Below are positions 48,982 through 60,823 of a stretch of 64,000 nucleotides of DNA, piece by piece. The stretch spans positions 29,443,910-29,507,909 of the forward strand of contig JAPTHN010000004.1 of the NCBI GenBank assembly GCA_026936325.1, given 5' to 3'. Source of the stretch: Platynereis dumerilii. Its lineage: Eukaryota; Annelida; Polychaeta; Phyllodocida; Nereididae. Position numbers and translations under genes: made by a program. Each line of letters opens with the position of its first letter. Positions within the stretch are counted from its first letter, which is position 1. The notes under the pieces were generated by a model that made no database searches, was not told the origin of the DNA, and saw nothing but the letters and a program-made list of their open reading frames with translations.

Positions 48982-49485
48982 TCCAAATAATAAATATCCC
49001 ATGCAATATAGCTATAGTCCGTGAACAATTCCATGCAGATAAATGGATGCTCAAATGTTTCAATTATCATTTCTTTGGCAAAAAGTCCCTGGCTCTGTTA
49101 CATATTCTTTTGCTCTGACAGTGTCTCAAGAGGCCCTGTTACAAAATAGCAAGCTGGATTATCTTGTTTAGCATTGTTTGGCATTGACTGTTTGTCATAA
49201 TCACCTGTTTCGAACCTCAGTTCAATGGAGTGCACCAATTCAACTGTGAATTCCATATGTGTGGTTTTGGGACCATGCTCTAGCCCTGATCTCACCAACA
49301 GAGTTAAGCCAGGTCTAAGCCTTATTAATAAATAGACCGGGACTAAGTAGTGGTAAGTACATGTAACGCCTCATGACAGGATACACTCAGCTCTCTGTTA
49401 TTATTCCTGTAAACTTTACCCCATTTAATTCCTGTTTTGCCCCCTTTTGCTCCTTCCCCCCACTTACCCCACACCGTAAAATCGG

Positions 49486-50110
49486 AGGCACTGATTCAGC
49501 TCAATTGATTGAGTGAGATGGTTGCACAAGTTGATTGAGCTAACATAGATTAATGTTTTAAGCAGAGACAACTCAAAATACCGAGCTGAGATAGCTCAAA
49601 ATACTAAGCTATGTTGACTAAGGTATTCAACCTGAGAAAACTCAAAACAATGAGCTGTGTTGACTTACGGCTCAAAATATTGAGATTTGTTGACTTATTG
49701 ATCCAAGCTGACACAACTCAACATTTGAGCTGTGTTGACTTATTTTTTAGTTGCTTTTGATTTATTGTTTGTGTGACCTGTCTTATAAATTTATTTATGA
49801 ATATGGCCTGTAATCCCAAAATATTGTTTGATCTCTCAAGGGGATCCACCTGATCCAGTATGCTTCATTTTAGCACACCATGGACCATTCTCACGTGGTC
49901 ATCGGCTCACTCGAACTGGCTCTGCCAGTGAGCCTCTGACCTGGATGGCTGCAATTAGTGTGGTTTTGGAGCCGACCTGTGATAGGTTGCGAAGGACAGT
50001 GGACGCACAATCAGAGAGGCTGTTACATTTAAGGCTTGGCATGTCATTCAAGACTCTGCATACTGTTGACAGCTGTTTTCTGCTAATGTATTTGTTGTTT
50101 TCGGGTTCCT
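49486..50110. other. Repeat-derived sequence, no gene recognised
   Basis: 49490-49770 holds serial variants of GAGCTGTGTTGACTTA and AACTCAAAAT related to the MITE at 41458. A 104-codon plus-strand frame at 49828 has no recognisable motif or splice support. Confidence 0.45.
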
Positions 50111-50129
50111 TATGTTTGATAACCATTCA

Positions 50130-50286
50130 AAAAAAAGAATGAAGGGAGGAATGAAGGGAGGAATGAAGTTGGGAATGAAGTGGGGGAATGAAGGCAGGGA
50201 GAAAGCTGAGGGAGGGAGGTTGGATAGATAAATAGATAGATAGATAGATAGATAGATGGATAGATAGATATACAGACAGACAGATG

Positions 50287-50332
<46 letters not shown>

Positions 50333-50387
50333 CAGATAGATAGACAGATAGATAGACCGATAGATAGATGGATAGATAGATAGAATA
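50130..50387. repeat. GGAATGAAG minisatellite and GATA microsatellite
   Basis: A purine-rich GGAATGAAGG repeat (50130-50215) runs into about 40 GATA-type units (50222-50387) with GACA and GGAT variants. Confidence 0.9.
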
Positions 50388-50389
50388 AA

Positions 50390-51417
50390 TGTCTATCTAC
50401 AATCAACTTTTAAAGTTCTTGATAATTTTGTGTCTGCTAAAACAATTTGTTTTCTGAACTGACACACTTTTCTAAAGCATCAGAATGTTATTTCACCAAA
50501 CTTAAGAAAGAAATTATTTATATAAACCTTTAAATACCCCCCCCCCTTAATGCTTGCCCCCTAACAACTTGGGAATGAGAGTGAGCTTTTGCACAGAAAT
50601 GCGTTCTGAAAATGTCAAACTTGGACCAAGTCAATCACTGCCAATGAAGCTGTCCTGAGAAGCAACCCAACAACCAATCAGATCAGAATTTTAAAATGCA
50701 TGGATCATGATGATTGACATCTGAATTGTTCACAGTTCTAGTGTTTGGTTTTAGTACTCATCAGTCATTTCACAGTTTATGTATTTTTCAGATGACGGTT
50801 TCTTGTTTTCAGTTTGTATGTTTTGTTTCATTATTCAACAATCATGGATAATATGAAAGATGCATTCTGGTTGGCTGAAGCCACTGGAGCATGGCTGCTC
50901 TGAATGTGACAAAAACCACAGGAAAAATAGTCAACAGAGTCAAAGCCTCGCTGTGCCAGCTCGCACAAGAGGCTTTGACAATGTGAAAATGACCATGGAC
51001 AGGCCCAAGATGCATTTAACAAAGACCATTGCATTACAAGGAAATTTAAAAATTAACTTCTTGTGAATAAATCCCGATGGCCTGTGGCTCATCTGAGTTG
51101 GTATACAGTGCTAGAAGCCTATATTTGAACACGCTCTGACTTGGAAATGTTGGTTGACGTGTGAAAGCATGCATCTAATTACTCCCACATATTAATTTAA
51201 GAGATATAAAAATAAAAAGGTAACCAGCTAAAGTGGTTTGCTACTCATTTTTTCTCTGGGATAGTGTAATATAAATGTTCTTTTTGGTTGTAAGTAAATA
51301 ATTATTTAAAACTGAATGCAGTCTTATAAGAAGTGCTTGTTATAGATGGCGCTATATGTGGCATGACTGAGATGTCAAGCTATCTGCAACAACTGAAGCT
51401 TTCATGTTTTCACAGCT
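50390..51417. other. No gene recognised
   Basis: Contains a C-run near 50539-50546 and overlapping 67-68-codon frames on both strands at 50831-51066. No features I can support. Confidence 0.45.
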
Positions 51418-51419
51418 TA

Positions 51420-54400
51420 CAGTGAAACACTTTGATATAGGAAAAATTCTTTCAGGTTCATGTTGATTTTTGCATTCTGTGAGTCATGATACACCATGAT
51501 TTGTCATGATCATCACATTAGTATTGGAAAAATATATGCAGCTGATGATTCATGATCACTACCATGTAATATAGTTGTAAATGTGACTAAATATGTGAAA
51601 CAATTTGACATGGGATGATGAGTCATCATAGGCATGATTTGTCATAACTGCTTAACCACAGCCCATACGCTGAAGAGATTTTGTTTGTCAGCTGTTGAGA
51701 GCACCAATGCCAGTCCAAGGCAACTGGAGGCCAACAGGATGATGCCATGGGAGGAGGAGCGGTTATGGATAATATAAAAATATACTTCCATCATTAGCTT
51801 GGGTACTGCAATGTTGAATCCGCCTATGTGGCCAAATTCTGTCGCAACTTCGAAATAAACCAAAGTACATAGTAATTATGCAGGTACACTGTACAAAGAT
51901 AAAATAATACCCTCAATTCTGACCATACAGTATCGAAAGCAGCTTGACAATCCAGTCTGCCGGAGCCAGTAAAATACAGCGAAGCTGTCTCCTGATTGCT
52001 AGTAGATAAGCTAAGGAAGTATGTGTAATAGGAGCAATTTGTTAAATCTCCAGAGGCTTGGTGCTTTCTGTAAGGCCAGACATAATTGATCTTTAGGTTC
52101 TCTAATCTTCTCAAGGCACTTTTTCTAGGGTAGGTCGTTAGGACGAAAAATAAGGTGAAATCTCAGTTTTTTATACATGTCAATATGATAAAAATTGTGG
52201 GTATGATAATTTTTCCATAGGCAGAAAATCGGTTGGGTCGGTCGCTCTGAGAAGCGAAAAATTTAAAAAGTCTGGCCTAAATGACAATAATGTCCTGTCT
52301 AGCCTCAGTAAAAAAAATCATTCCTTCTTTCTCTTATTTACAATGTGTTGTTCGATCTTGAAATCAAGTTTTGTATGGCGAGTGCTTGAAATAAATAACT
52401 GACTCTGGTACATGTATCACAGTGCAGTACTTTCTCCTCCACCCCCCCCCCCCCCCACAATATGTAATGGTTGACCCCAAATGTATACTGTCCAATTTCC
52501 TCACTCCTCCAGGCCTTTCCTTCTTATGGGCACCACCTGTTTTTGCATGTAGTTGTACCATTCTATACACAAATCCCTTGCTGACACAAAGGCTTTCAGA
52601 TATCTCTCGTACGCTTTTATCATGCAAATATTTCAGATAAATGACTCCATCTCAGCTCAGGTGGATACGCCTTCATTTTGGCAGATGAATAGAAAATTGT
52701 CATGAGGGTCATTCCGTGTCAAATCATCAAATTTTCCAGAAATTTTCCACCAACCCGTCTGCGAATTGGCTGAAAAAATTATAGACTGTTTGCGATCTCA
52801 AATAATGAACTTCCTGAAAATTTCAGCCTGTTCGGTCAATTTTTTAGGATTTGGCAGAGGTTTGAAAATTGCTGATTTTACCAGTTTTTCAGACATCGGT
52901 TTGAACACAATTACACTTTTTGCTCAATAAATATGTTAATAATTCACCGAGAACATTGAAATTCGGATCTACACTAACTGTACAATGGCAAAAGTCCGTG
53001 AGTTGACAACTAGTGCCTTGTTAAACGGCAATGCTTGTATGGCCTGTTAAATTACCCTCTCGAAAATCAATGTTCAGTACAATAAAATTCATATCTCTAG
53101 GGGTATACCAGATATAAATATGAAACTCCTAGGACATATTATGCATATGTATGGTCAAATAATACTTGAAAATTGGCGATGTGTTCAGCCTCGTTTTTTT
53201 AATATAAAATTTTTGAAAAATATTCTATGTATTTGGCTAAATCCAAAGCAAAATTAGCTAAATCTCAAGGGGTATAGGTGGCATACGCCTGAAACTTCTT
53301 CATTATATTTCATGTCTGTAGGGTATAATACAGAAAAGAATTCAGGAACTTGTTCGGCTTACTTTCGGTTCTGCGAAATTTTGAATATTTTTAAATCTGT
53401 AACTGTAGTGCAACTGGTAAAATTCTGCAAAACCAAAAGTAAGCTGAACATCTTCCTGAATTCTTTCCTGTATTATACCCTACAAACATGCAAGACTACC
53501 GGAAATTTTCAGGGATGTGTCTCCTATACCCATTGATGTTTCGCTGGATTTGTTATTGACTTAGCCTAACATATAGAATATTTTTCAAAAATTTATATTA
53601 AAAAAAACGAGGCTGAACACATCGACAATTTTCAAGTGTTATTTGACCATACATATGCAGACTATATCTGAGAAGTTTAAAGGCGGTCTCTAAAATACCC
53701 TTTACAGAAGGGCTACTCGCCAGTTGCACTACTATTACAGATCTATATAATATTCAAAATTCTGCAGAACCGAAAGTAAACTGAACATCTTCCTGAATTC
53801 TTCCCTGTAGTATTCCCTGCGAATATGAAAGATAATAAGAAAGTTTCGGGGGTTTGCCACCAATACTCCTTGAGATATAGCTAGTTTTGCTTTTGGCTTA
53901 GCCCAAGACATAGGATATTTTTCAAAAATTTATATTTAACAAACGATGCTGAACACATCTCAAACTTTCAAGTAATATTTGACAATACTTATGACAAATA
54001 TATCTGAGAAGTTTAAAGGCTGTCTCTATAATACCCTTTGCAGAAAGGCTACTCACCAGTAGCACTACTGTTACAGGTATAAAAATATTCAAAATTCCAA
54101 AGAACCCAAAGTAAGCTGTACATGTTCCTGAATTCTTCACTGTATTATACCCCACAGACATGAAAGATAATTAGAAAATTTGAGGGGTATGCTACCTATA
54201 CCCCTTGAGATATAGCTAGTTTTGCCTTTGACTTAGCCAAATACATAGAATATTTTTAAAAAATGTATATAAAAAAAATGAGGCTGAACACATCTCCAAT
54301 TTTCAAGTATTATTTGACCAAACATATGCAGAATATATCCTAGGAGTTTCATATTTATACCCGGTATACCCCTGGAGATATGAATTTTATTGTACTGAAC

Positions 54401-55032
54401 ATTGATTTTCGAGGGGGTAGTTTAACAAGGCCATACAAGCATTGCCGTTTTAACAAGGCACTAGTTGTCAACTCTCGGACCTTTGCCATTGTCCAGTTAG
54501 TGTAGATCTCGAATTTCAATGTTCTAGGTGGATTATTAACATATTTATTGAGCAAAAAGTGTAATTGTGGTCAAACCGATGTCCGAAAAACTGGTAAAAT
54601 CAGCAATTTTCAATCCTTTGTCAAATCGTGAAAAATTGACTGATTAAGCTGAAATTTTCAGGAGGTTCATCCTTTGAGACATAAAACAACATATAATTTT
54701 TTCGGCTAATTCGCAGACGGGTTGGTGGAAACCACTTGTTGATCTGACACGGAATGACCCATCATGAAGGAAGACCAATCACTGCCAGAGCCTGGTTATG
54801 ACAAATCATCCAAATGATGACCAATCATCCCATGTCAATATCTTTCATACACAGCTTTGGATCTTACAGATTCACAGCTATGGCATGTAATCTCGATCAT
54901 GAATCATCAACAGCATATATGCTTCCTATACTAATGCAATGATCATGACAAATCATGGTGTATCATGACTCAAAGAATGCAAAAATCAACATGAACCTGA
55001 AAGGATTTTTCCTATATCAAAGTGTTTCACTG
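51420..55032 (-). mobile_element. Composite Tc1/mariner-type element B
   Basis: 3,613 bp, TA-flanked (51418-51419 and 55033-55034), with unrelated outer flanks but nearly the same sequence as element A over its full length. Differences are scattered substitutions plus a run of 16 C (52442-52457) missing in A. It has the same helix-turn-helix relict (minus strand, about 52430-52680), the same inner MITE (52074-52281) and the same palindromic element (52706-54760). The composite therefore moved as one unit, recently. Confidence 0.87.
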
Positions 55033-55187
55033 TAATGTTATGATTCATTTGGACAACTTACAGCATTGAGCTATGATACATTGACAACTTATTGGATTGA
55101 GCTATCATAGCTTGAAAATTATTAACATTCTCAGACAGCTCAAATTATTGCTTCAACACAGTTTTCAAATTTTACAGTGCAATTTGT

Positions 55188-55245
55188 CACCCGCTTGCCC
55201 CCACTTGCCCCCACTTGCCCCCACTTGCCTCCCGCTACCTCCCTA
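55188..55245. repeat. Short TTGCCCCCAC tandem repeat
   Basis: About four units of CTTGCCCCCAC, decaying into CCTCCCGCTACC. The open frame there is low-complexity. Confidence 0.7.
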
Positions 55246-55471
55246 TTACCCTCCACTAGCCCCCATCAGACCATCAAAAGTCACAACCAGACCATATCTA
55301 TAGCGCCTATTTTTGTGTGCCAAATTTCATCCATCTACATGTACATGCAATTTTGTAACGATGTAGACCCCTAGTTTATTTGAATATTTTTGGAAGAATT
55401 AAACTTTTGTTATATAAATTCCATAAAATTTCGGTGAAAAGATGGTTGATCTGTGAAACCCAATTCTGCAG

Positions 55472-55672
55472 AAAATGGAATTAAAGGGGATAATGCACCA
55501 TGGTCAAAAGCCAGATATTGAAATTTTTTTGAAATTGTCTTGGTCAATCTGCCAGGCTGCAAAACACGATACAGTTCGATTACTTCCTGACACATCACTT
55601 TTGAGAGAAAACATGAGAATCTTTTGCCGCAGTAGAAGTAACAATTATATATATATTGTTCCAGCCAGTATG
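55472..55672 (+). CDS. Candidate coding exon of an unknown gene
   Basis: A 67-codon open stretch framed by TTCTGCAG and ATG|GTGAGC splice-like borders, phase 0 at both ends. It contains GQKPDIEIFLKLSWS and RSNNYIYIVPASM. The 3' part and the following intron-like DNA are duplicated at 42225-42540, where the frame has decayed. No family recognised. It could be an exon of a P-family-like gene or of something unrelated; no partner exon was found. Confidence 0.3.
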
Positions 55673-56479
55673 GTGAGCTATTCTATTAGGAGTCCTTTCA
55701 ACCTGTCGATGCAAAAAGTATACATGGTCTGAAACATGTACATGTGCATTTAAAAAAATGTTCATTCTTTATCTCGCATGAGAGTCAAAGAAACAACCCA
55801 TTTATGTGTGTGCATGAATTAGTTTTGATTAATTCCATTCATGTACGTATAGTAAGACCTTGTTTAAGTGTCTTTGCAAAGGGGTTAGCTTTTCGGGAAT
55901 TAAATCATAATATTTCTTTTAATTATGAATATAAGTTGTTGCTTGTCATTGGATTGTGAGAATTGAAGAATTGAAGATTATAGTGGCTCATAAACAACAC
56001 ATTCATGATAGCACTTTAGAGCCGTAAACCATTTTCAATGCAATTTTAAAATGTTTTGTATTTTATTATCTCAGGAGTCTTCAAGTATAATCTGTTCGTT
56101 CATTGCATACATTTTAAATTTAATTACATCTTAACTATAGGGAAAAGTAAGAGAGTATGACACTATCCTACATGGATATAGCCCAAGGCAGTTATTATAT
56201 TTTATAGCTCCAGAAGACATCCCATACTTTTATTAAAGCCTGAGGCTTCTCTTAAATCAAAATGATGACACATGAAGTGCAATGGTCATCACATGCAGTT
56301 TCTTTCTAAGGAATACATGTAGTGACCTATTGAGATGGACAGAGGGAAATAAGAAAATCAAATTAATATTTATCATATGGTTAATCATTGGTTATCATTA
56401 GTTGGAGCATGAGAAGAACTTTTGAGGTGGAACTATGTAAACATAAGACAACAAACCTGTTGAAGTCATCATTTCTTCC

Positions 56480-58216
56480 ATGGCAAGCACAGGATGGAAA
56501 TCTATAACAACATTTTGCATTGGAATTACACTTGTGCTACATGGAATTTATCAGTACGCAGATTACCTGACCGTTCACAGAGAGGACTACCTTGGTAAGA
56601 TATAATTACGCATATATTTAAAATAATTATTTGGTCAATTTCATCGAACCTAGAGGGGGGGGTGAAAGAGTTGTCCGAATTGCGCTTTTTACTTTGGAGG
56701 CTTGGTTTGCAACCTTGAATACGATGACACTGGAATTAAATAATAAGAGAAAATATGACAAAACAGTTAGCCCTTTACGAAAACGTGAATATCTCAAAGG
56801 CCTCTTCTCCGATTTCTGTGAAAGTTGGCCAGTTTGTAGGCCTGCATATTGACATTGTGTGTGTGTATTTGTAACTTCATTAATTTTTGTCTGAGCCAGC
56901 AGACCGTGAGTGCATGTACCCCTATTTTCAAAAAATTTAAGTTTTGGCTTTTCCAAAAAATATATTACCGAAAGGTGTTTAAGCTCCACTCCAATTATTT
57001 GTTATTGCATCCAAGGAACCTAAACTGTAAAACTGTTACAAATGAAGTCCTTGGTTATCTTCTAAATACAATTGAGAAACAGATTTTCTCCAGACACATG
57101 ATGAAGTTCATCCAGCTGGTGGCTCCCTCGCATGGTGAAATTGTCATATCTATTGGAAAAGCCATGGATTTTTGAAAACAGGGGTAGGCTCACTCGAAGG
57201 CTGCAGCCTCAGCCAGGAATAATGCCACTGCTGGATTTCCTAAAATTCATATATATCCGTCTGAGTACTTGATACTATGCCGAATATCGGTGTGTGCATC
57301 CCTTTTTGTATTTTAGTAGTTTGCTTGAATTATACAAAAAACATACAGATTAATTATTTTCAGTTTATTTTCAGAAAAGCAGTACAACATGGCCGAGAGA
57401 GTTAAAAAGAAATGTGAAGAATTGAAAATTGGTAAAACGACACTTACTGCTTACAAGTTGAAGTGGTTATTTTTTAATGTAAAGCTGAAGAAAGCCTTCT
57501 GCTTGCAACCAAAATCTGCCAGCACGAGCTTCCAGTCAGCTTTGGCTCAAGCTTATAATCAGACAGATGACATGTTTAAGAAAGTAGATGGCGAGACGCC
57601 TTATAAGGATGGGGAAATATACCAAGGGTCTGTGTTCGGGACGTCTTATCTCGCGGGAAATCTACTCTCCCACAACTACGAGACTTTTGCGACAGTACGG
57701 AATCCTTTCACTAGACTGCTATCGGCTTACAAGTTCCGGATCATTCCGCACAATGAACAGATTACCAAAAATCATAGTTTACCATTTTACTTTCATGACC
57801 CTGTGCCCCTCCGAGTGGCAAAGTTTGCAAAGGAAGCAGATTCTTACTTCTGGAAACACGGAGTTACTTTTGAAACATTTCTAAAATATGTTGTATGGGA
57901 GAAGAAACACAAGAAAAGAGTCAACCTTCTTTGGATATCATTCGAAGAATTTTGCATGCCATGTACCATCCAGTACGACTACATTGGCCGGTTTGAAGAC
58001 ATGGCCGAGACAGTGAAGCACCTTTCGCAAATTCTTTACAGAAATGAAAATACATTGACAAAGACATTCCCACGTTTTAACGTCAACCATCAAAAAACCG
58101 AAAAGGTTTTTAAGAGATATTATTCTGGAGTCAGTAATGCTGTGATTAAAGACATAGTCAATGTCTTCCGGTTTGATTTTGAACTGATTGGATATGATCA
58201 GTCATTATACCAGTAA
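56480..58216 (+). CDS. Golgi-type carbohydrate sulfotransferase (Sulfotransfer_2 / HNK-1ST-like family)
   Basis: Two exons, 56480-56594 and 57375-58216, joined in phase 1, give 318 residues. Exon 1 starts MASTGWKS and supplies a hydrophobic stretch (residues 9-25) suited to the signal anchor of a type II Golgi protein. The catalytic part carries a 5'-phosphosulfate-type loop CLQPKSASTSF (81-91), a 3'-phosphate site VRNPFTRLLSAY (146-157) and YDYIGRFEDM (239-248), in the order known for CHST8-14/HNK-1 sulfotransferases. Such enzymes move sulfate from PAPS to a sugar hydroxyl on glycans or proteoglycans. The loop has PKSAST where relatives often have PKVACT, so the donor site is slightly divergent. 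Sequons NQT and NHS are present. The start at 56480 is preferred over the internal Met at 57389, because only exon 1 gives a membrane anchor. Acceptor sugar unknown. Confidence 0.88.
56762..57233. mobile_element. MITE copy R3 (partial), in the sulfotransferase intron
   Basis: Colinear with R1 and R2, from AACAGTTAGCCCTTTACGAA to GCCAGGAATAATGCCACTG. No right inverted end remains. The 108-codon frame at 56849 is repeat sequence. Confidence 0.65.
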
Positions 58217-58557
58217 ATTGGTACAACATTTGTAAACAGCTGTGTTGGACAGGCATATAAACAGTGGTGTCACCACAGTCTGAGGTGTAAGTGTACTAAG
58301 TGACATACGCAGCTGAGAAAACTGAAATTACTATGAAAGGTGCTACCACAAGTGTCTACGGGATCTTACGTGATACCCCGAAAGTCAAAATGAGACGAAA
58401 TGCCTAATGGAGAATCACTGCAATTGTCTACAAGAATTTCATCATATCAGCGGCATTACATAACTTTTAAAATATCCATCCAAGAAACTTCTTTTGCATG
58501 GTTGATTTCTCTCTTCTATGAATTTCCAAGCAACAGAATTACAAGTGCATTTTCCAT

Positions 58558-58563
58558 AATAAA
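58558..58563 (+). terminator. Polyadenylation signal of the sulfotransferase
   Basis: AATAAA 342 bp after the stop codon, the first in the 3' flank. Confidence 0.55.
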
Positions 58564-58569
58564 GTTAAT

Positions 58570-59300
58570 TTAATTGATTTTATAACTTAAACTACTAAAT
58601 CAGAGCCTTACAATGCTTGATTTCTAAACAAAAAAGGGGTTTTTCACAGCATGAAAAAGTATTTGTTTCCATTTTCAAAGGGATTGATCCTCAAATTATA
58701 GCCTACTGAGCTTAGAATAACAGTGAAGTAAATTTGGCAGTTAGAATACACTTGGCAGCAAAATTATTCAACCCCTTTGATGATTTCCATAGAGTCCAAC
58801 TGTTACAGTGGACAAGTTTTGCAAAAATGTGTGTCGTGACATCAGAATGCATCAAGTCATAAAAAATGTATGGCTATTTTTCACAAACTTCATCGTATTG
58901 GGCCGAGTTCACCATCTGCTCCTACTTCAGCTGCATGTGAATCTTTTCATTTGATGTGAATATTTCAAAATTGATCCATACTTTATCACAAATAGAATAT
59001 TCTGAAATGCGTAGGTTTTCATGTACAAAATCATATTTTACTTCATACCCTGTGGGAAATTTAACCTATTTTGACATCGGGGGCGACATCAGCTATTGAT
59101 GCAGACCAATGTAGTTCCGGTCTGTATATCAACAGACAAGCTGGAGTACCGCTTTCTGGAAGCTGATTGGTCGAGAAAACAATCAATGTGACGTCACCGA
59201 TTCAAAAAAGTTTTGTGGTGTAGGCCTAACTCAGTAGGCTACGTGCCTAAGGTCATAAATTCACCGTTGACCCAGATTGATGCAGATATTATCCTGACGT
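58570..59300. other. No gene recognised
   Basis: Contains a transposon-end-like TTGGCAGCAAAATTATTCAA at about 58751 with no partner end seen. Confidence 0.4.
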
Positions 59301-59308
59301 CTGTGACC

Positions 59309-59670
59309 CAGGGGCATAGATCCTGGGGGGGATGGGGGGGATGCATCCTCCCCTAGGATGAGCCTGGGGGGGATGATCATATGATTATCCCCCGTCCCCC
59401 TAGAATCTCAAATCATGACTACTTGGTCTTGAGGATTATTAGCTATATATTAAGCTGTTTTTGCCATAATACTTGTTGGTGGTTAGGAGAAAATACATCC
59501 TTCAGGTTGCTCAGAATTTACCTTCAAATAATCTAAAATATTTTGGTTTCTGGACCCTCAGGTGGCCCAAAAGTTCTCCGCTGCGCCATTTTCGGCCCGT
59601 TGGGCATAACGTGTGGTACACTTATGCCGAAATCATCCCCCCCTACAAAAATGAAAAATCTACGCCCCTG
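59309..59670. mobile_element. Small hAT-like MITE
   Basis: Ends CAGGGGCATAGAT and ATCTACGCCCCTG are inverted. CGTCTGT occurs just outside the right end and, 4 bp removed, before the left end, a possible imperfect 7-8-bp duplication. G-runs near the left end. Confidence 0.5.
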
Positions 59671-59689
59671 CGTCTGTCCAATGTAAGGT

Positions 59690-60810
59690 GACATCAGATA
59701 CCCACTGGGTAGTGCCCAAACAATATATTTTGACAGACTTCATACCAGACACTCTTGGACACCGTTTGCCAAGTTCAATACGATGCGTTTTTGACTTTTT
59801 TACATGGCAATAAAGCATGTGGAGGGTAGAATTGAATTGAAAGTGCATTTCATCGACGATGTACTTGAGGTTTATAATGTAATGGCTGATGTACCGTGAA
59901 CCGATGTCCATCATTATTTATATCAGATGTTCAAACTTTCTAGAAACAATTATATTTTACGTGGTCATAGATCGTTACAATTGAGAGCTCCTCGTACTTG
60001 TAACTAGATACGGAAAACTCAGTTTATCTTATGCAGGGGTTAAGTTATGGAACCATCTACCAAACGCGATGAAGGAAGCCGGTAGCTTTTAAAAAACGAT
60101 TTTAGGAAATTATTACAGGATTGGGTTCCGCCTGATAATATATGGTTTTTAAATGTCTTGTTTTTGTGCATTTGTTTTAAATAATTTCAATCAATGTTTT
60201 TTAGACTAAAATGTCTACAGCCTAGGCAAATTGCCTAATTACTTGTACATATCTGAGATTATCTGTAAATATTGTGTACATATGTGTATATCTTTTTAGT
60301 CACACAATAGCCTCGGCTAGTGGTTTTTTTTTATTGTTTGTAACCCATGACTCAAAATAAAAATTTATTACTGTTATTGTTATTTTTTATCCCTAAAAGA
60401 CATCTAAGAAATGAAACATTTGTGAAATACTGCTATTCACCATCTATCTAAACAATGATTCACTGTGCACAGTAACTCACTGCGTCTCCCACGTCCCCTA
60501 TCTCATGACACAACAGGCTCACAACCGACTTCATAATTGCAGACACTCAGCCTGAATTTGAAATTTGTTGACATGTTATTCTTATGGGCAGAATGATGTC
60601 ATGACTTTTTTGATGTGGCTGAATGTTTAAAATTATTGAAACAGCTGTATAGTTCAAGTGACATCAATGTGTCACCACTTTACGCCAACAGAAAAAAACT
60701 TTAGTCGCTAACTGTCAAATACGCTTTATCACATATGTCAACTTTTGAAGTGGATCCAGTGCAAGGTAAAACCAGCTCCAGTCAATATGGCAGTTACCGT
60801 TACATTTGAC
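59690..60810. other. No gene recognised
   Basis: A worn relative of the palindromic MITE at 20140 lies near 60530-60600 (ACTTCATAATTGCAGACACT). The remainder is unassigned. Confidence 0.4.
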
Positions 60811-60823
60811 AAATGAAGTAGTA

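Noticed and set aside
49828-50142. 104-codon open frame
   Set aside because: An overlapping minus-strand frame is equally open. No motif, and its end runs into a purine-rich repeat.
57588-57884. 98-codon frame within the sulfotransferase
   Set aside because: Out-of-frame shadow of the sulfotransferase coding exon.
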